In this document: positions 9,398 through 19,122 of the stretch, in pieces
Numbering within the stretch: position 1 is the first letter of the stretch
Layout: every line of letters starts with the position of its first letter
Assembly (NCBI GenBank): GCA_020637895.1
Contig: JACKJP010000007.1
Coordinates: 124,001 to 188,000 of the forward strand
Direction: 5' to 3'
Source of the DNA: Rhodobiaceae bacterium
Lineage (GTDB): Bacteria; Pseudomonadota; Alphaproteobacteria; Rhizobiales; Tepidamorphaceae
DNA length: 64,000 nucleotides
Notes under the pieces: model-generated
Seen by the model: the letters and a program-made list of their open reading frames with translations, nothing else
What the model was told of the DNA's origin: nothing
Databases searched by the model: none
Made by a program: the position numbers and the translations under genes

Positions 9398-9483
9398 AAA
9401 AACGCTCCTTCAAGCCGCGATGCGGCAACTATCTACTGCCCAGACGATATATGGACCTTCTTGCCCTCGCAATAAAGGCTTGG

Positions 9484-10632
9484 CTAGCCGCGAATGCCGG
9501 CATTGTCCTCGAACACAAGAATTCCATGCGGATCGACGGACAGGGACACGTCATTTCCGGGGACGACGCCAGGACTCAGCCGTGCACGGGCGACAAGGGG
9601 GCGATCGATGCCCTCCACGACGATTTCAAGGTAATCGTCCTCGCCCGAAAAGCGACGCATGACGATGCGCCCGGCGGTGCCGCCCTCGCCAGCCGGAGCA
9701 ACACGAATACCGTGCGGACGTACGCCGACCGCATAGGCCGCACCCTTCTGCGCGCTCTCATAGGGAAGGCTTCCCAAAGGGGTCGCGATAAAACCGGCGC
9801 CGCCTTGTCCTTCAAGAAGATTGATCTCGCTGAAAAACTTGGCAACCTCGATATCGGCGGGTTCGTGATAAAGATTTTGCGCCGTCCCGATCTGGACGAT
9901 CCGGCCCTTGCGCATCAGGGCGATGCGGTCGGCCATCAGCATTGCCTCTTCAGGATCGTGGGTAACGATGATCGAGGTAGCCCGCGTCTCGCGCAGGACG
10001 GCCAGCGTCTCCTCGCGGACTTCATCGCGCAGGCGCCGGTCAAGGCCGGAGAACGGTTCGTCCATCAGAAGGATACCCGGCCGCGGCGCGATCGCCCGCG
10101 CCAGCGCCACGCGCTGCTGTTCGCCGCCGGAAAGCTGGTGCGGATAGGCCCGCTGATAGCTGTCCATACCCACGCGGGCGAGTGCCTTGACCGCTTCCGC
10201 CTTCGCCACGTTTCGCGGTAATCGGCTGAGCCCAAACACTGCATTTTCGAGAATGGTCAGATGCGGAAACAGCGCGTAGTCCTGAAAGACGTAGCCAATC
10301 CCCCGCTTGTCCGGCGCAACGAAACGGCGTTCGTCGCTGACCGGTTTCCCGTCTATGGAAACGGTGCCCGCGAATGGCCGTTCAAGACCGGTCGCCACCC
10401 TCAGCAGCGTCGACTTGCCGCAGCCGGATCTGCCGAGCAGACAGAGGACTTCACCTGGCGACACCTGAAACGTCACATCGTTCAGGGAAACCGTCTCGCC
10501 ATAGCGATGCGATACGCCGTCAAACGCCAGACTTGAGGCAATCGACGCCGCAGCCGTGCCCCTGCGGCCCCAGCCGGGCATGGCGGCAACCGGGGACGAC
10601 GGCACTTCGTTACTCCGGCGCGCGTTTGTCAC
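9484..10632 (-). CDS. ABC transporter ATP-binding protein, FbpC/PotA-like (orphan)
   Basis: The product is a cytoplasmic ATPase subunit of an import-type ABC transporter, 382 residues. After a 34-residue low-complexity head come Walker A GRSGCGKST (about 67-75), the Q-loop in GYVFQDYALFPHLT, the signature LSGGEQQR, Walker B ILLMDEPFSG and the H-loop IIVTHDPEEA. A C-terminal TOBE-like regulatory domain follows from about residue 285. It resembles FbpC (ferric iron) and PotA. The GTG start overlaps the scpB stop (GTGA, 4 bases). No permease or binding-protein gene lies nearby, so substrate cannot be assigned and partners must be elsewhere. Its place between scpB and tatA is unusual. Confidence 0.85.
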   Translation of the reverse strand: MTNARRSNEVPSSPVAAMPGWGRRGTAAASIASSLAFDGVSHRYGETVSLNDVTFQVSPGEVLCLLGRSGCGKSTLLRVATGLERPFAGTVSIDGKPVSDERRFVAPDKRGIGYVFQDYALFPHLTILENAVFGLSRLPRNVAKAEAVKALARVGMDSYQRAYPHQLSGGEQQRVALARAIAPRPGILLMDEPFSGLDRRLRDEVREETLAVLRETRATSIIVTHDPEEAMLMADRIALMRKGRIVQIGTAQNLYHEPADIEVAKFFSEINLLEGQGGAGFIATPLGSLPYESAQKGAAYAVGVRPHGIRVAPAGEGGTAGRIVMRRFSGEDDYLEIVVEGIDRPLVARARLSPGVVPGNDVSLSVDPHGILVFEDNAGIRG

Positions 10633-11297
10633 CCGTCCGTACCGTCGCGTTCGTCGTTGTCGAAATCGCCTTCATCGCCATCGTCCAGCGGATCTTCATC
10701 GTCGGTCAGTTCACTGTCGATGGGCTGTGGCACCGAAAAGCCCGGCGGCAGCGTCGCGTCAAGGAGGCCGGCGCCCTTCAATTCATCAAGACCGGGCAAA
10801 TCGCGCAGGGATTCGAGTGCGAAGTGATCGAGGAATTCCGGCGTCGTTCCATAGGTGACCGGCCGCCCCGGCGTGCGGCGGCGGCCACGCATGCGCACCC
10901 ATCCCGTTTCCAGCAGGACATCAAGACGCACGCTGACTCCGCGAATTTCCTCGATTTCAGCGCGCGTGACAGGCTGATGATAGGCAATGATCGCGAGCGC
11001 CTCGAGCGCGGCCCTTGAAAGCTTGCGTTCGTCGGTCTGGTCGCGCTGCAGCAGGAACGCAAGATCGTCAGCGGTGCGAAAACGCCAGCCATCGCCAACC
11101 TTGGCGAGATGAACCCCGCGCACGGCATAATCGCGCTGCAGGCATTCGATGATCAACGGGATATCGGCATCTTCCGGCAGGCGTGCGCGCAAAGTCGCCT
11201 CGTCTAGAGGTTCGGTCGCGGCAAACAGCAGCGCCTCGGCCATGCGCATCTGTTCGCGCAGGCTGTCGCGGCTACCGGTTTTGGTGGCTTCTTCCAT
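10629..11297 (-). CDS. scpB: Segregation and condensation protein B
   Basis: ScpB, 222 residues, is the winged-helix partner of ScpA in the SMC-ScpAB condensin that organises and segregates the chromosome. The two tandem winged-helix folds are recognisable by MAEALLFAATEPL near the N-terminus and by LEALAIIAYHQPVTRAEIEE and RGRRRTPGRPVTYGTT in the middle. The acidic C-terminal tail is variable in the family. It lies 93 bases downstream of scpA and overlaps the following ABC ATPase gene by 4 bases. Confidence 0.95.
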   Translation of the reverse strand: MEEATKTGSRDSLREQMRMAEALLFAATEPLDEATLRARLPEDADIPLIIECLQRDYAVRGVHLAKVGDGWRFRTADDLAFLLQRDQTDERKLSRAALEALAIIAYHQPVTRAEIEEIRGVSVRLDVLLETGWVRMRGRRRTPGRPVTYGTTPEFLDHFALESLRDLPGLDELKGAGLLDATLPPGFSVPQPIDSELTDDEDPLDDGDEGDFDNDERDGTDG

Positions 11298-11390
11298 TCT
11301 CGTTCCGACCGCCCCCGCACATTTTTGTGCGCCATACCGGATAGCTGGACCAGCTTGCCCGCAGGGTCAAGTGCGATACCCCATCGCCAT

Positions 11391-12164
11391 TCAGTTCTTT
11401 CGGCGGACAAAGAGCGGCGCGAATGGCCGTTCCTGGCGCAGCTCCGCCCTGCCCTCGCGTACAAGCTCAAGGCTGGCGCCGAAGCTGGACGCTATGATGC
11501 CCGCCCGCATTTCCGGATCGTCCATGAATTGGGCGAGAAAATGATCGATCGGCGTCCAGTCGGCAATCTCGCCGAACAGTCGTTCCAGCCTGCGCCTTGC
11601 CTCCTGAAGCGTCCACACGGATCGCGGCTTCATCGTGAGATTGCGATTGAGACCGCGTTGCCGCTGATCCGCGTAGGCGCGCAGGAGTTCATAGAGATCG
11701 GCATCGAAGCGGCGGTGGCGCAGTAACGTCACGCCCTCAGGCATGCCTCGTGGAAAAATGTCACGGCCAAGCCTGTTGCGGTTGACGAGACGGACAGCGG
11801 CGTCGCGCATGGCTTCGAGGCGCTTGAGACGGAACGCGAGTGTTTCGGCCAGTTCCTCGCCGCTCGGTTCATCGTCTTCCGGAATCGGTATGAGCAGCCG
11901 GGACTTCAGGTAGGCAAGCCATGCCGCCATGACGAGATAGTCTGCCGCGAGCTCCAGCCGCAACCGGCGTGCTTCGGCTATGAAGGCGAGATACTGTTCG
12001 ACCAGCGCCAGTATCGATATGCGCGACAGATCGACCTTGTGCGTTCTGGCCAGCGTCAGCAGGAGATCGAGCGGGCCTTCGAAGCCATCGACGTCAACGA
12101 CGAACAGCTCGCCGGGCGCGCGGTCGGCGCGCTCCTCCATGAACAGTTCATCACCTGCGGCCAT
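11391..12164 (-). CDS. scpA: Segregation and condensation protein A
   Basis: ScpA, 257 residues, is the kleisin subunit that bridges SMC heads and recruits ScpB. The N-terminal signature FEGPLDLLLTLARTHKVDL lies at about residues 28-46, and the central part YLVMAAWLAYLKSRLL at about 95-110; both are typical. The C-terminal winged helix ends near RAELRQERPFAPLFV. The gene follows nagZ by 12 bases and precedes scpB, the standard nagZ-scpA-scpB order of this group. Confidence 0.95.
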   Translation of the reverse strand: MAAGDELFMEERADRAPGELFVVDVDGFEGPLDLLLTLARTHKVDLSRISILALVEQYLAFIAEARRLRLELAADYLVMAAWLAYLKSRLLIPIPEDDEPSGEELAETLAFRLKRLEAMRDAAVRLVNRNRLGRDIFPRGMPEGVTLLRHRRFDADLYELLRAYADQRQRGLNRNLTMKPRSVWTLQEARRRLERLFGEIADWTPIDHFLAQFMDDPEMRAGIIASSFGASLELVREGRAELRQERPFAPLFVRRKN

Positions 12165-12176
12165 GTCACAGCCCCC

Positions 12177-13208
12177 TCACGCGATCGCCGGTCCGTCTGC
12201 GGAACTGAGCAAACTGGTGAATTCATCCCAAAGCCCGGCACAATCCTCCTCCGCCCTGCGCGCCCATGCAAGTGCGTCGACGGCGCGGCGGGCCGGTTCG
12301 CCGACAAGCTGCGGCGTCGCGTCGGCGACTGCCTCCATCTCGGCCATGTCGCCATTGCAATGGAGGGCCATATCGCAACCCGCGGCGAAGGCAGCCTGCG
12401 TGCGCGCGCCCATCGTCCCCGACAGGGCCTTCATGGAAAGATCGTCGCTCATCAGCAGGCCGTCGAATCCGATTTCGCCGCGTATGATGTCGCCGATCAC
12501 CGTTGCGGAGGTTGTTGCTGGCGCGGCAGCGTCGATGGCGGCATAGACGACGTGGGCGGTCATTGCCATGGGCAGATCAGACAGGCCGGCGAACGTCGCA
12601 AAATCCGTCGCCGCCAGTTGATCCCGTGGCGTACTGACCGTCGGCAGTTCAAGGTGACTGTCAGCACGGGCGCGGCCATGACCGGGAATGTGCTTGACGA
12701 TGGTCGACACGCCCGACGCCCGCATGCCCGCCGCTGCAGCGCCAGCAAGGGCAATGACGGCCTCGGGCGTTTCCCCATAGGCGCGGTCGCCTATGATGTC
12801 ATGAGCGCCGGTTATGAGAAGGTCGGCAACGGGAAAGCAGTCGACCGTGATACCCAGCGCATAAAGCTCTTCGCCGATCAGCCTGCCGCTGAGCCACGCG
12901 GCGCGTTCCGCCGCGGCCCGATCGCCGGACCAAAGCGCTGCGATAAGACCGGCTGCCGGCACATCCCGCCAGTGCGGCGGCCGCAGGCGCCGTACCCGTC
13001 CGCCCTCCTGATCGATCAGCACAGGCGCATCCGGCCTGCCGACGATGTCGCGGAAAGCACGAACCAGCGACTTCACCTGATCCGGCGTGTCGATATTGCG
13101 TGCAAAAAGGATCAGCCCCCAGGGCCGCGTGGCATCAAGAAAAGCCACTTCCTGCTGCGAGATCGTCAGACCGGCGATACCGGTAATGAATGCGCGCGTC
13201 TGGTCCAT
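12177..13208 (-). CDS. nagZ: Beta-N-acetylhexosaminidase NagZ (GH3)
   Basis: NagZ, 343 residues, is a cytosolic enzyme of peptidoglycan recycling that removes N-acetylglucosamine from anhydromuropeptides. The GH3 motif KHIPGHGRARADSHLELP (about residues 171-188) holds the catalytic His-Asp dyad of NagZ, and the nucleophile is the Asp in LLMSDDLSMKAL (about 255). The QEGGRVRRL substrate loop is present. Length fits the single-domain NagZ family. It leads the nagZ-scpA-scpB set and follows the SPOR-domain gene. Confidence 0.95.
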   Translation of the reverse strand: MDQTRAFITGIAGLTISQQEVAFLDATRPWGLILFARNIDTPDQVKSLVRAFRDIVGRPDAPVLIDQEGGRVRRLRPPHWRDVPAAGLIAALWSGDRAAAERAAWLSGRLIGEELYALGITVDCFPVADLLITGAHDIIGDRAYGETPEAVIALAGAAAAGMRASGVSTIVKHIPGHGRARADSHLELPTVSTPRDQLAATDFATFAGLSDLPMAMTAHVVYAAIDAAAPATTSATVIGDIIRGEIGFDGLLMSDDLSMKALSGTMGARTQAAFAAGCDMALHCNGDMAEMEAVADATPQLVGEPARRAVDALAWARRAEEDCAGLWDEFTSLLSSADGPAIA

Positions 13209-13292
13209 ACAATCTGGTTATGAAGCGACGCCCTTGCCGGTCAAGCTGTTTGCCAAATCATCCAGAGAGAAACGGGCCTATTGAGACAAGAA

Positions 13293-13322
13293 GGGCCGGC
13301 GCGAAGCCAATCGCGCCGGCCC
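13293..13322 (-). terminator. Strong hairpin downstream of the SPOR gene
   Basis: A perfect 12-bp stem (GGGCCGGCGCGA at 13293-13304 with its complement at 13311-13322) and a 6-base loop lie 26 bases after the stop codon of the SPOR gene on the minus strand and before nagZ. No long T-run follows, so it may end transcription only partly or stabilise the 3' end of the mRNA. Confidence 0.5.
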
Positions 13323-13347
13323 AATGATTTCTTCCGATGCCGCCAGA

Positions 13348-15915
13348 TCAGTTGCGACGGACGAAGCAGTCCTGCCCGGCCGATTTGAGCCGCTCGCACA
13401 GCGACACGGCCTCCTGCTGGGACGAAATCGGACCGACGCCGACCCGATAGAACACGCCCTTGTCGCCCAGATCTGCCCGCTCGACGTTCGGCACATAGCC
13501 GCCCAGCGCCGCGTTGTATCGGGACTTGATCGCAGATACCGCCGACTGGGCCTGATCCTCGCTCTTGCGGGAAGCGACCTGCACGACATAGGTGCCGGCC
13601 GGACCCGAAGAGGTTGCCACCGGCGCGGGTGACGGCGCCGGCTGCGCGGTCGCTACCCTCGTCGGGGCGGGCGCGGGAGCGGGAGTTGACGGTGCGTTAT
13701 TGATGGCGGATGGCGTCAGCGACAAGGGGCGTCCTGCCGGCACGTTGTTCACCGGCTGGGTCGGCGCGGGCGCCGGCGCTTCGCGTTGCACGGCCGGTGC
13801 ATCGCCTTCGCGCGAGGGAGCAGCAGGTGCGTTGGCAATACGCAGCGGTGCAGACGGCGGCGCGACGGGGGCCGGTGTGACAGGCGCCTGGGGCTGACCG
13901 ACAACGGTACCATCAGGCTTCACGACAACTGTCTTCACACGCTTTGGCTGATCCGGCGCCGGTGCCGGCGTCAGAGGCGTTGCTTCCGAAGTCGGACGTG
14001 GCGCCGCATCCTGCGCGGAGGGAACTTCCTCGCGGGTGAGACGTCCGCTGTCTTCGCCACGCGGGACGACATTCGTCCCGATCACGCGCACGCCGCTATC
14101 TCCGGACGGTTGGTCGACCTGCTCCTCGCGCGAGACAACCCGTTCTTCGGCCGGCTGCTCGTTGCCACCAAGGCGGTCATATACCAGCTTGTTCTGATTG
14201 GGGATCTCTGCCCCGCCCGGCTCCGCCGGCTTGGTCTTTACGGGACCATCCTGAGCCGCCAGCGTCGGCGGTTCGCCACCGCCGATTTCAGAGAAGATGC
14301 TGTTGTAGGCGAGGACACCCGCACCGCCGGCGACGATCAACGCAACAAGCGCGCCAAACATCACAAGCCCGCGGCGACGGCCCGAACCCTCGGTCCCGGC
14401 GTGGGTCCCGAAATCGGCGACTTCCTCGTCGCTCAATGGCGGCATGTGCCCGCTGTCGTCGAAGGAAGGGTCAAACTCTGAAAAATCGAGCTCCTGCTCG
14501 ATCATGGAGTCGAAATGAGCCTCATCGCGCGGATCACGGGCCGGCGGCGAGCGATCGGCATCCGCGTAGCGGAGCGCGCTGTCGCTGCGCGGCGGCGTAT
14601 AAGCCGGCATCGCCGGCGTAGCCGGAACGGCAGGTGCGGCCGAACTGACCACCGGGGGCTTCCTGTCGGGGAGCGGCGGCGCAGCCTTCGAAACAGTGGG
14701 CGGAACTGGAGCTTCGGCTTCAATCCCGTCATCGAAATCGTCTAGCTCGAAATCCTCCAGCTCGAAGGCGTCCGGCTCGAAGGTTTCCGGCGCCTTCATT
14801 TCAGTTCGCTGGAGCGGCACGCGCGGTTCGAATGTCGGCGCAGGCGCTTTGGGTTCGATTGGCGGCGCCGAAGGCTTGGCACGAGGCGGCACAGAACCGA
14901 GCACGTCATATGGGTCCGATTTCGTCAGTTCCGCCTCGAAGGCCGCGAAATCGTATTCGCTGGCAGCATACCCCTCGTCGCTCGAAGACTCAGCCGCCTC
15001 GACTTCCGGTTCAGACGCGGCCGTGGGTTCATTCCCCTGCCCCTCTGCCGTCCTGCCTTCTGTTGGAGGCTCATCATACCAGACAAACCCCTCGTCGTTC
15101 TGACCGAAGGCCTCGTCGAAATCGAAATCATCCTCCGGGCGGGTGGACTGCTCGTGTACCGAGCCGATGTCGGCGAACAGATGATCCGCGTCGGGGACCG
15201 GGCTCGCAGGCCTGGCTGCTGGCGGCGCGACGTGCGGCCGGGCTTCAGGCATCGGCGGCTTTGTTTCCTTCAACTCCGGCGCTTCAGTCTGCGCCGGACG
15301 GGGCGTAGAGACAGGCGCGACCGATGGCGTATGACGCAACTGTTCCGTCTTCTGCGGCGTAAATCCGAAGGACGTATCGCGCGCCGCGGTCAGGCGACGC
15401 TGCGGCGGCATCACCGACTTCGCCGGCGCGGGGGGCATTTCGGTGTGTTGATGCCGAGCCTGAACGTCAGAAGGCTTCATCTGGCCTTCACCAAGCGCGG
15501 ACTCTGGCTTCCTGACCGTGTAGCCGGCAAGGTCGCGGTCGTCGGTGCGTCCGGGCGCGACGCTCGGACGAGCCGGCGCAGGCGAAGCCGGTCTGTATGT
15601 CGATTGAGCAGGACTCGATGCGAGGCCAGACGCTTGCGGCTTGCTCGCTATCGTATCGTAGGGCGACGGTTCACGCGGAGCTGCGGCGGCAGGCCGCGCC
15701 GGTGCCGGTGAAGCGGCTGCGCGTTCAACAGGCTTTTCAGGCGCCACCGGGCGGGCAGCCGCCTCGCGCGGACGGGCCATGTCTGCGAACGGGTCTTCGT
15801 CGACCAGACGCGCGAGCTCCGCCAGCGGATCGCTGTCAAAGCGGTTCGGATCGTTCTTCGGTTCCCAATCCTCATCAGCACGCTGATTGGGACGGCGATC
15901 ATATGTCTCGGCCAT
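13348..15915 (-). CDS. SPOR-domain cell-envelope protein with long Pro/Ala-rich region
   Basis: The product is a bitopic inner-membrane protein of 855 residues. The cytoplasmic part, about 530 residues, is low-complexity, rich in Pro, Ala, Glu and Asp with acidic patches. One helix follows (RRRGLVMFGALVALIVAGG), then a periplasmic Pro-rich linker and a C-terminal SPOR domain starting at AGTYVVQVAS, about 80 residues. SPOR domains bind denuded glycan strands at the septum, so a division or cell-wall role is likely. The ATG at 15915 (MAETYDRRPNQR) is preferred over an open frame 27 bases upstream. It lies between argS and nagZ, where rhizobial relatives carry the same gene type. Confidence 0.88.
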   Translation of the reverse strand: MAETYDRRPNQRADEDWEPKNDPNRFDSDPLAELARLVDEDPFADMARPREAAARPVAPEKPVERAAASPAPARPAAAAPREPSPYDTIASKPQASGLASSPAQSTYRPASPAPARPSVAPGRTDDRDLAGYTVRKPESALGEGQMKPSDVQARHQHTEMPPAPAKSVMPPQRRLTAARDTSFGFTPQKTEQLRHTPSVAPVSTPRPAQTEAPELKETKPPMPEARPHVAPPAARPASPVPDADHLFADIGSVHEQSTRPEDDFDFDEAFGQNDEGFVWYDEPPTEGRTAEGQGNEPTAASEPEVEAAESSSDEGYAASEYDFAAFEAELTKSDPYDVLGSVPPRAKPSAPPIEPKAPAPTFEPRVPLQRTEMKAPETFEPDAFELEDFELDDFDDGIEAEAPVPPTVSKAAPPLPDRKPPVVSSAAPAVPATPAMPAYTPPRSDSALRYADADRSPPARDPRDEAHFDSMIEQELDFSEFDPSFDDSGHMPPLSDEEVADFGTHAGTEGSGRRRGLVMFGALVALIVAGGAGVLAYNSIFSEIGGGEPPTLAAQDGPVKTKPAEPGGAEIPNQNKLVYDRLGGNEQPAEERVVSREEQVDQPSGDSGVRVIGTNVVPRGEDSGRLTREEVPSAQDAAPRPTSEATPLTPAPAPDQPKRVKTVVVKPDGTVVGQPQAPVTPAPVAPPSAPLRIANAPAAPSREGDAPAVQREAPAPAPTQPVNNVPAGRPLSLTPSAINNAPSTPAPAPAPTRVATAQPAPSPAPVATSSGPAGTYVVQVASRKSEDQAQSAVSAIKSRYNAALGGYVPNVERADLGDKGVFYRVGVGPISSQQEAVSLCERLKSAGQDCFVRRN

Positions 15916-15989
15916 GAGCGTTCTGCCCCTCCGACTCCACAACTCGTCAAGTCCGCGACCCGCTACAGGCTCGCCGAATGACGGCTTTC

Positions 15990-17744
15990 CTAGCGCATCT
16001 CTTCGGCCGGCTCGACTCCAAGTACCCCAAGCCCGAATGCCAAAATGCGGGTAACTCCCAACACCAAATGCATTCGCGCTTCTGTCACCCTACGATCATC
16101 AGGGTGAATAAAACGTAATTGTGGCGTGTCTTTGCCCTTATTCCACAAGGAATGGAAATCGCTGGCAAGCTCGTAAAGGTAAAACGCGATCCGATGCGGC
16201 TCTTCCGCGCGGGCCGAAGCTTCAAGCATTCTGCGATATTGAGAAAGGCGACGGACAAGGGCGATTTCGCTCTCGTCGGTGAGCGCGGAAAGCGTTTCGG
16301 CGCCGTCTCCCGCGCCGGGAATGAGATCCGGAAAGACTTCCCGAACGTTTCGCAGCACGGATTTCGCCCGCGCGTGAGCGTACTGAACGTAAAAGACGGG
16401 GTTGTCGCGCGACTGTTCAACGACGCTCGCGAAATCGAAATCGAGCGGCGCTTCGTTCTTGCGGTACAGCATCATGAAGCGAACGACATCGCGGCCGACT
16501 TCATCGACTACGTCGCGCAACGTGACGAAATCGCCCGATCGCTTGGACATCCGGACCGGTTCGCCGGCACGGAAAAGCTTTACCAGCTGGCACAGCTTCA
16601 CCGTCAATTTGACGCTGCCGCCTGAAATCGCCCGCGCCAGCGCTTCAAGACGCTTCACATAACCACCGTGATCGGCGCCCAGAATATAGATTGTTTCCTC
16701 AAAGCCGCGCAGGAACTTGTCCTGGAAATACGCGACATCGGCCGCGAAATAGGTGTAGGCGCCGTCCGACTTGACGAGCGGCCTGTCTATGTCGTCGCCG
16801 ACTTCGGTGGAACGGAAAAGAATCTGCTCGCGATCTTCCCAGTCTTCCGGAAGTTGGCCCTTGGGCGGCGGCAATGTGCCCTTGTAGACGTAGCCCTGCG
16901 ATTCCAGGGCGGCGATGGCGCCGGAAATTCGTGACGCATTGCCCGCGTGGAGGGTCGTCTCGGAGAAGAACACGTCATGATGGACGTTGAGCGCAGCAAG
17001 ATCCTCGCGGATAAGCGCCATCATCATCTCGACCGCCGTCTGCTTGACGATGGGTAGCCATGCGCTCTCATCCAGCTCCAGCAGTGAACGGCCATGGTCC
17101 GCAGCCAGCTTCTCGCCAACCGGGACGAGATAGTCGCCCGGATAAAGGCCCTCGGGGATTGTACCGATCGTCTCGCCGAGCGCTTCGCGGTAGCGCATGA
17201 ATGCGGACCGGGCGAGCATATCGATCTGCGCACCGGCATCGTTGATATAATATTCGCGGGTGACGTCATGACCGGTCACCGAAAGCAGGTTGGCCAGTGC
17301 ATCGCCGAAAACCGCGCCGCGGCAATGGCCGACATGCATCGGGCCGGTCGGATTTGCCGAAACATATTCGACGTTGATCTTGCGACCCCCGCCGAAATCG
17401 AGCCGGCCGTAGGCATCGCCATCAGCGATGAGTGTGGCGAGCTGGCCGTGCCAGTAGGTGTCGGCAAGACGGATATTGATAAAACCTGGACCGGCAACCT
17501 CGGCCGTCAGATCGTCATTGCCGGCAAGCGCGGCGACGATCCTTTCCGCAAGATCGCGCGGTTTCATGCCGGCCTGCTTTGAAAGCACCATCGCAGCGTT
17601 CGTCGCGACATCTCCGTGAGCCGGGTCGCGCGTGGGCTCAACAGTGATCTGCGCGCCATAGGTATCGGCGGCCAGTTCGCCGGTTTCGCGCAAGCGCTGC
17701 AGCGCCGCGTCGACCCGCGCGGCGATATCCTCAAATACATCCAT
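15990..17744 (-). CDS. argS: Arginyl-tRNA synthetase
   Basis: ArgS, 584 residues, is a class I synthetase that charges tRNA-Arg. The HIGH motif reads HVGH in NPTGPMHVGHCRGAV (about residues 126-145). The C-terminal half has the VRMSKRSGDFVTLRDVVDE region (KMSKS equivalent) and the anticodon-binding all-helical domain ending in GVLGVEPAEEMR. The N-terminal Add-1 tRNA-binding domain is present. It lies between dgt and the SPOR gene, 51 bases from dgt, and is probably cotranscribed with it. Confidence 0.97.
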   Translation of the reverse strand: MDVFEDIAARVDAALQRLRETGELAADTYGAQITVEPTRDPAHGDVATNAAMVLSKQAGMKPRDLAERIVAALAGNDDLTAEVAGPGFINIRLADTYWHGQLATLIADGDAYGRLDFGGGRKINVEYVSANPTGPMHVGHCRGAVFGDALANLLSVTGHDVTREYYINDAGAQIDMLARSAFMRYREALGETIGTIPEGLYPGDYLVPVGEKLAADHGRSLLELDESAWLPIVKQTAVEMMMALIREDLAALNVHHDVFFSETTLHAGNASRISGAIAALESQGYVYKGTLPPPKGQLPEDWEDREQILFRSTEVGDDIDRPLVKSDGAYTYFAADVAYFQDKFLRGFEETIYILGADHGGYVKRLEALARAISGGSVKLTVKLCQLVKLFRAGEPVRMSKRSGDFVTLRDVVDEVGRDVVRFMMLYRKNEAPLDFDFASVVEQSRDNPVFYVQYAHARAKSVLRNVREVFPDLIPGAGDGAETLSALTDESEIALVRRLSQYRRMLEASARAEEPHRIAFYLYELASDFHSLWNKGKDTPQLRFIHPDDRRVTEARMHLVLGVTRILAFGLGVLGVEPAEEMR

Positions 17745-17795
17745 CAGGGTACGAACGTCCTCAAAAACCAGGGGCCTGAGCCCGCGACCGAGCGG

Positions 17796-18998
17796 CTATC
17801 GCAATTCAGGGGTCTCGTCAAACAGCCGCTGGTATTCGGCGACCGCGTAACGGTCGGTCATACCGGCGATATAGTCGCCAATCCGCAACGCCAGCTGCTT
17901 GGTATCCTTCTCGCCTCCCTCCAGCGCCCAGTCGACCGGTAGGAGATGGGGACGTTCGAGCAGACGGGTAAAAAGCCGCTCGATCACCCTGCCCGCCTCC
18001 TTCATGACGCCATCGACACGCGGGTGGCGGTACATGCGGGTGAAAAGGAACTCCTTCAACACCCGGACATCGCTTTCCATGGATGCGCTGAATGCAACGA
18101 CCGGCATCGATGCCATGCGGATGTCCGCAGCGTTGCGTGCTCCAAGACGCGCTATGCGCCCACGCGTCTCCGCGACGGCGTCTTCAATGGTGACGGTAAT
18201 GAGACGGCGGATCAGTTCGTGGATACGGCGCGCCTCGTCCAGCGAGGGGTACCGGGCTCCTATTTCACCCAGAATACGTGCGACAAGCGGTACTTCCGCA
18301 ATCTGTCCCATGGAAAAGAGACGCGCGCGGAGCCCATCGTCGGTATCGTGAGAATCGTAGGCAATATCATCCGCCAGCGCCGCAGCCTGTGCTTCGGCGC
18401 TGGCGAAGGTCCAGAGATCCAGCGGTATGTCCGCATCGAACGCACGGATCTGTCGAGGCAGCTTTCGTCCCTCGTATGGACCGATGGGCGTTCCATCGGG
18501 CAGCGTCAGCGGACCGTTGTGCTTGACCAGACCCTCCAGCGTTTCCCATGTCAGGTTGAGGCCGTCGAATTCCGGGTAGCGCTTCTCAAGCCTCGTCACG
18601 ACGGCAAGGCTCTGCCCGTTGTGATCGAACCCGCCCCATTCCCGAAGGCAACGGTCGAGGGCGCGTTCGCCTGCATGGCCGAATGGCGGATGCCCGAGAT
18701 CGTGAGACAGGGCAAGCGCCTCGGTCAGATCCTCATCGAGGCCAAGTGCCCGCGCAAGCGACCTGGCAACCTGCGCGACCTCGATCGTATGCGTCAGCCG
18801 TGTGCGGAAATGATCGCCCTCGCTATAAACGAAAACCTGCGTCTTGTGCTTGAGCCGGCGAAACGCCGTCGAATGAACGATCCTGTCGCGGTCGCGCTGG
18901 AACGGCGTACGCATGGCGTGCTCGGGCTCGGCAAAGGCGCGGCCGCGCGATGCCGCTGGATCGCTCGCATAGTCGGCAAAAACCCGTGTTCTGCTCAT
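17796..18998 (-). CDS. dgt: Deoxyguanosinetriphosphate triphosphohydrolase-like protein
   Basis: The product is an HD-domain dNTP triphosphohydrolase of the short Dgt type, 400 residues. The HD metal site is seen as RLTHTIEVAQVA and LSHDLGHPPFGHAGERALD (about residues 63-110). The frame is open to 19100, but MSRTRVFADYASDPAASRGR at 18998 is the family-like start; a longer start would run toward the divergent erpA. Such enzymes cleave dGTP to deoxyguanosine and triphosphate, though some need other nucleotides as activators. It is divergent from erpA. Confidence 0.93.
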   Translation of the reverse strand: MSRTRVFADYASDPAASRGRAFAEPEHAMRTPFQRDRDRIVHSTAFRRLKHKTQVFVYSEGDHFRTRLTHTIEVAQVARSLARALGLDEDLTEALALSHDLGHPPFGHAGERALDRCLREWGGFDHNGQSLAVVTRLEKRYPEFDGLNLTWETLEGLVKHNGPLTLPDGTPIGPYEGRKLPRQIRAFDADIPLDLWTFASAEAQAAALADDIAYDSHDTDDGLRARLFSMGQIAEVPLVARILGEIGARYPSLDEARRIHELIRRLITVTIEDAVAETRGRIARLGARNAADIRMASMPVVAFSASMESDVRVLKEFLFTRMYRHPRVDGVMKEAGRVIERLFTRLLERPHLLPVDWALEGGEKDTKQLALRIGDYIAGMTDRYAVAEYQRLFDETPELR

Positions 18999-19122
18999 CT
19001 GCTGGATTCCGCTGGCGACGCATAGCATTGACTGAGACCAATCCGTGCATAGATTCATGGAAGCGCGAGAGCAAGGATGCCCCGCGAAGCACGGCCTCAA
19101 GAGATTTCAGGAAACAAGCGCC

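Noticed and set aside
12039..13223. A 394-codon plus-strand frame opposite nagZ and scpA
   Set aside because: Both minus-strand genes have firm family motifs; the plus frame has none.
13900..15800. Tandem repeats in the SPOR-protein gene
   Set aside because: The protein is Pro/Ala/Glu-rich and looks repetitive, but there is no regular repeat unit at DNA or protein level.
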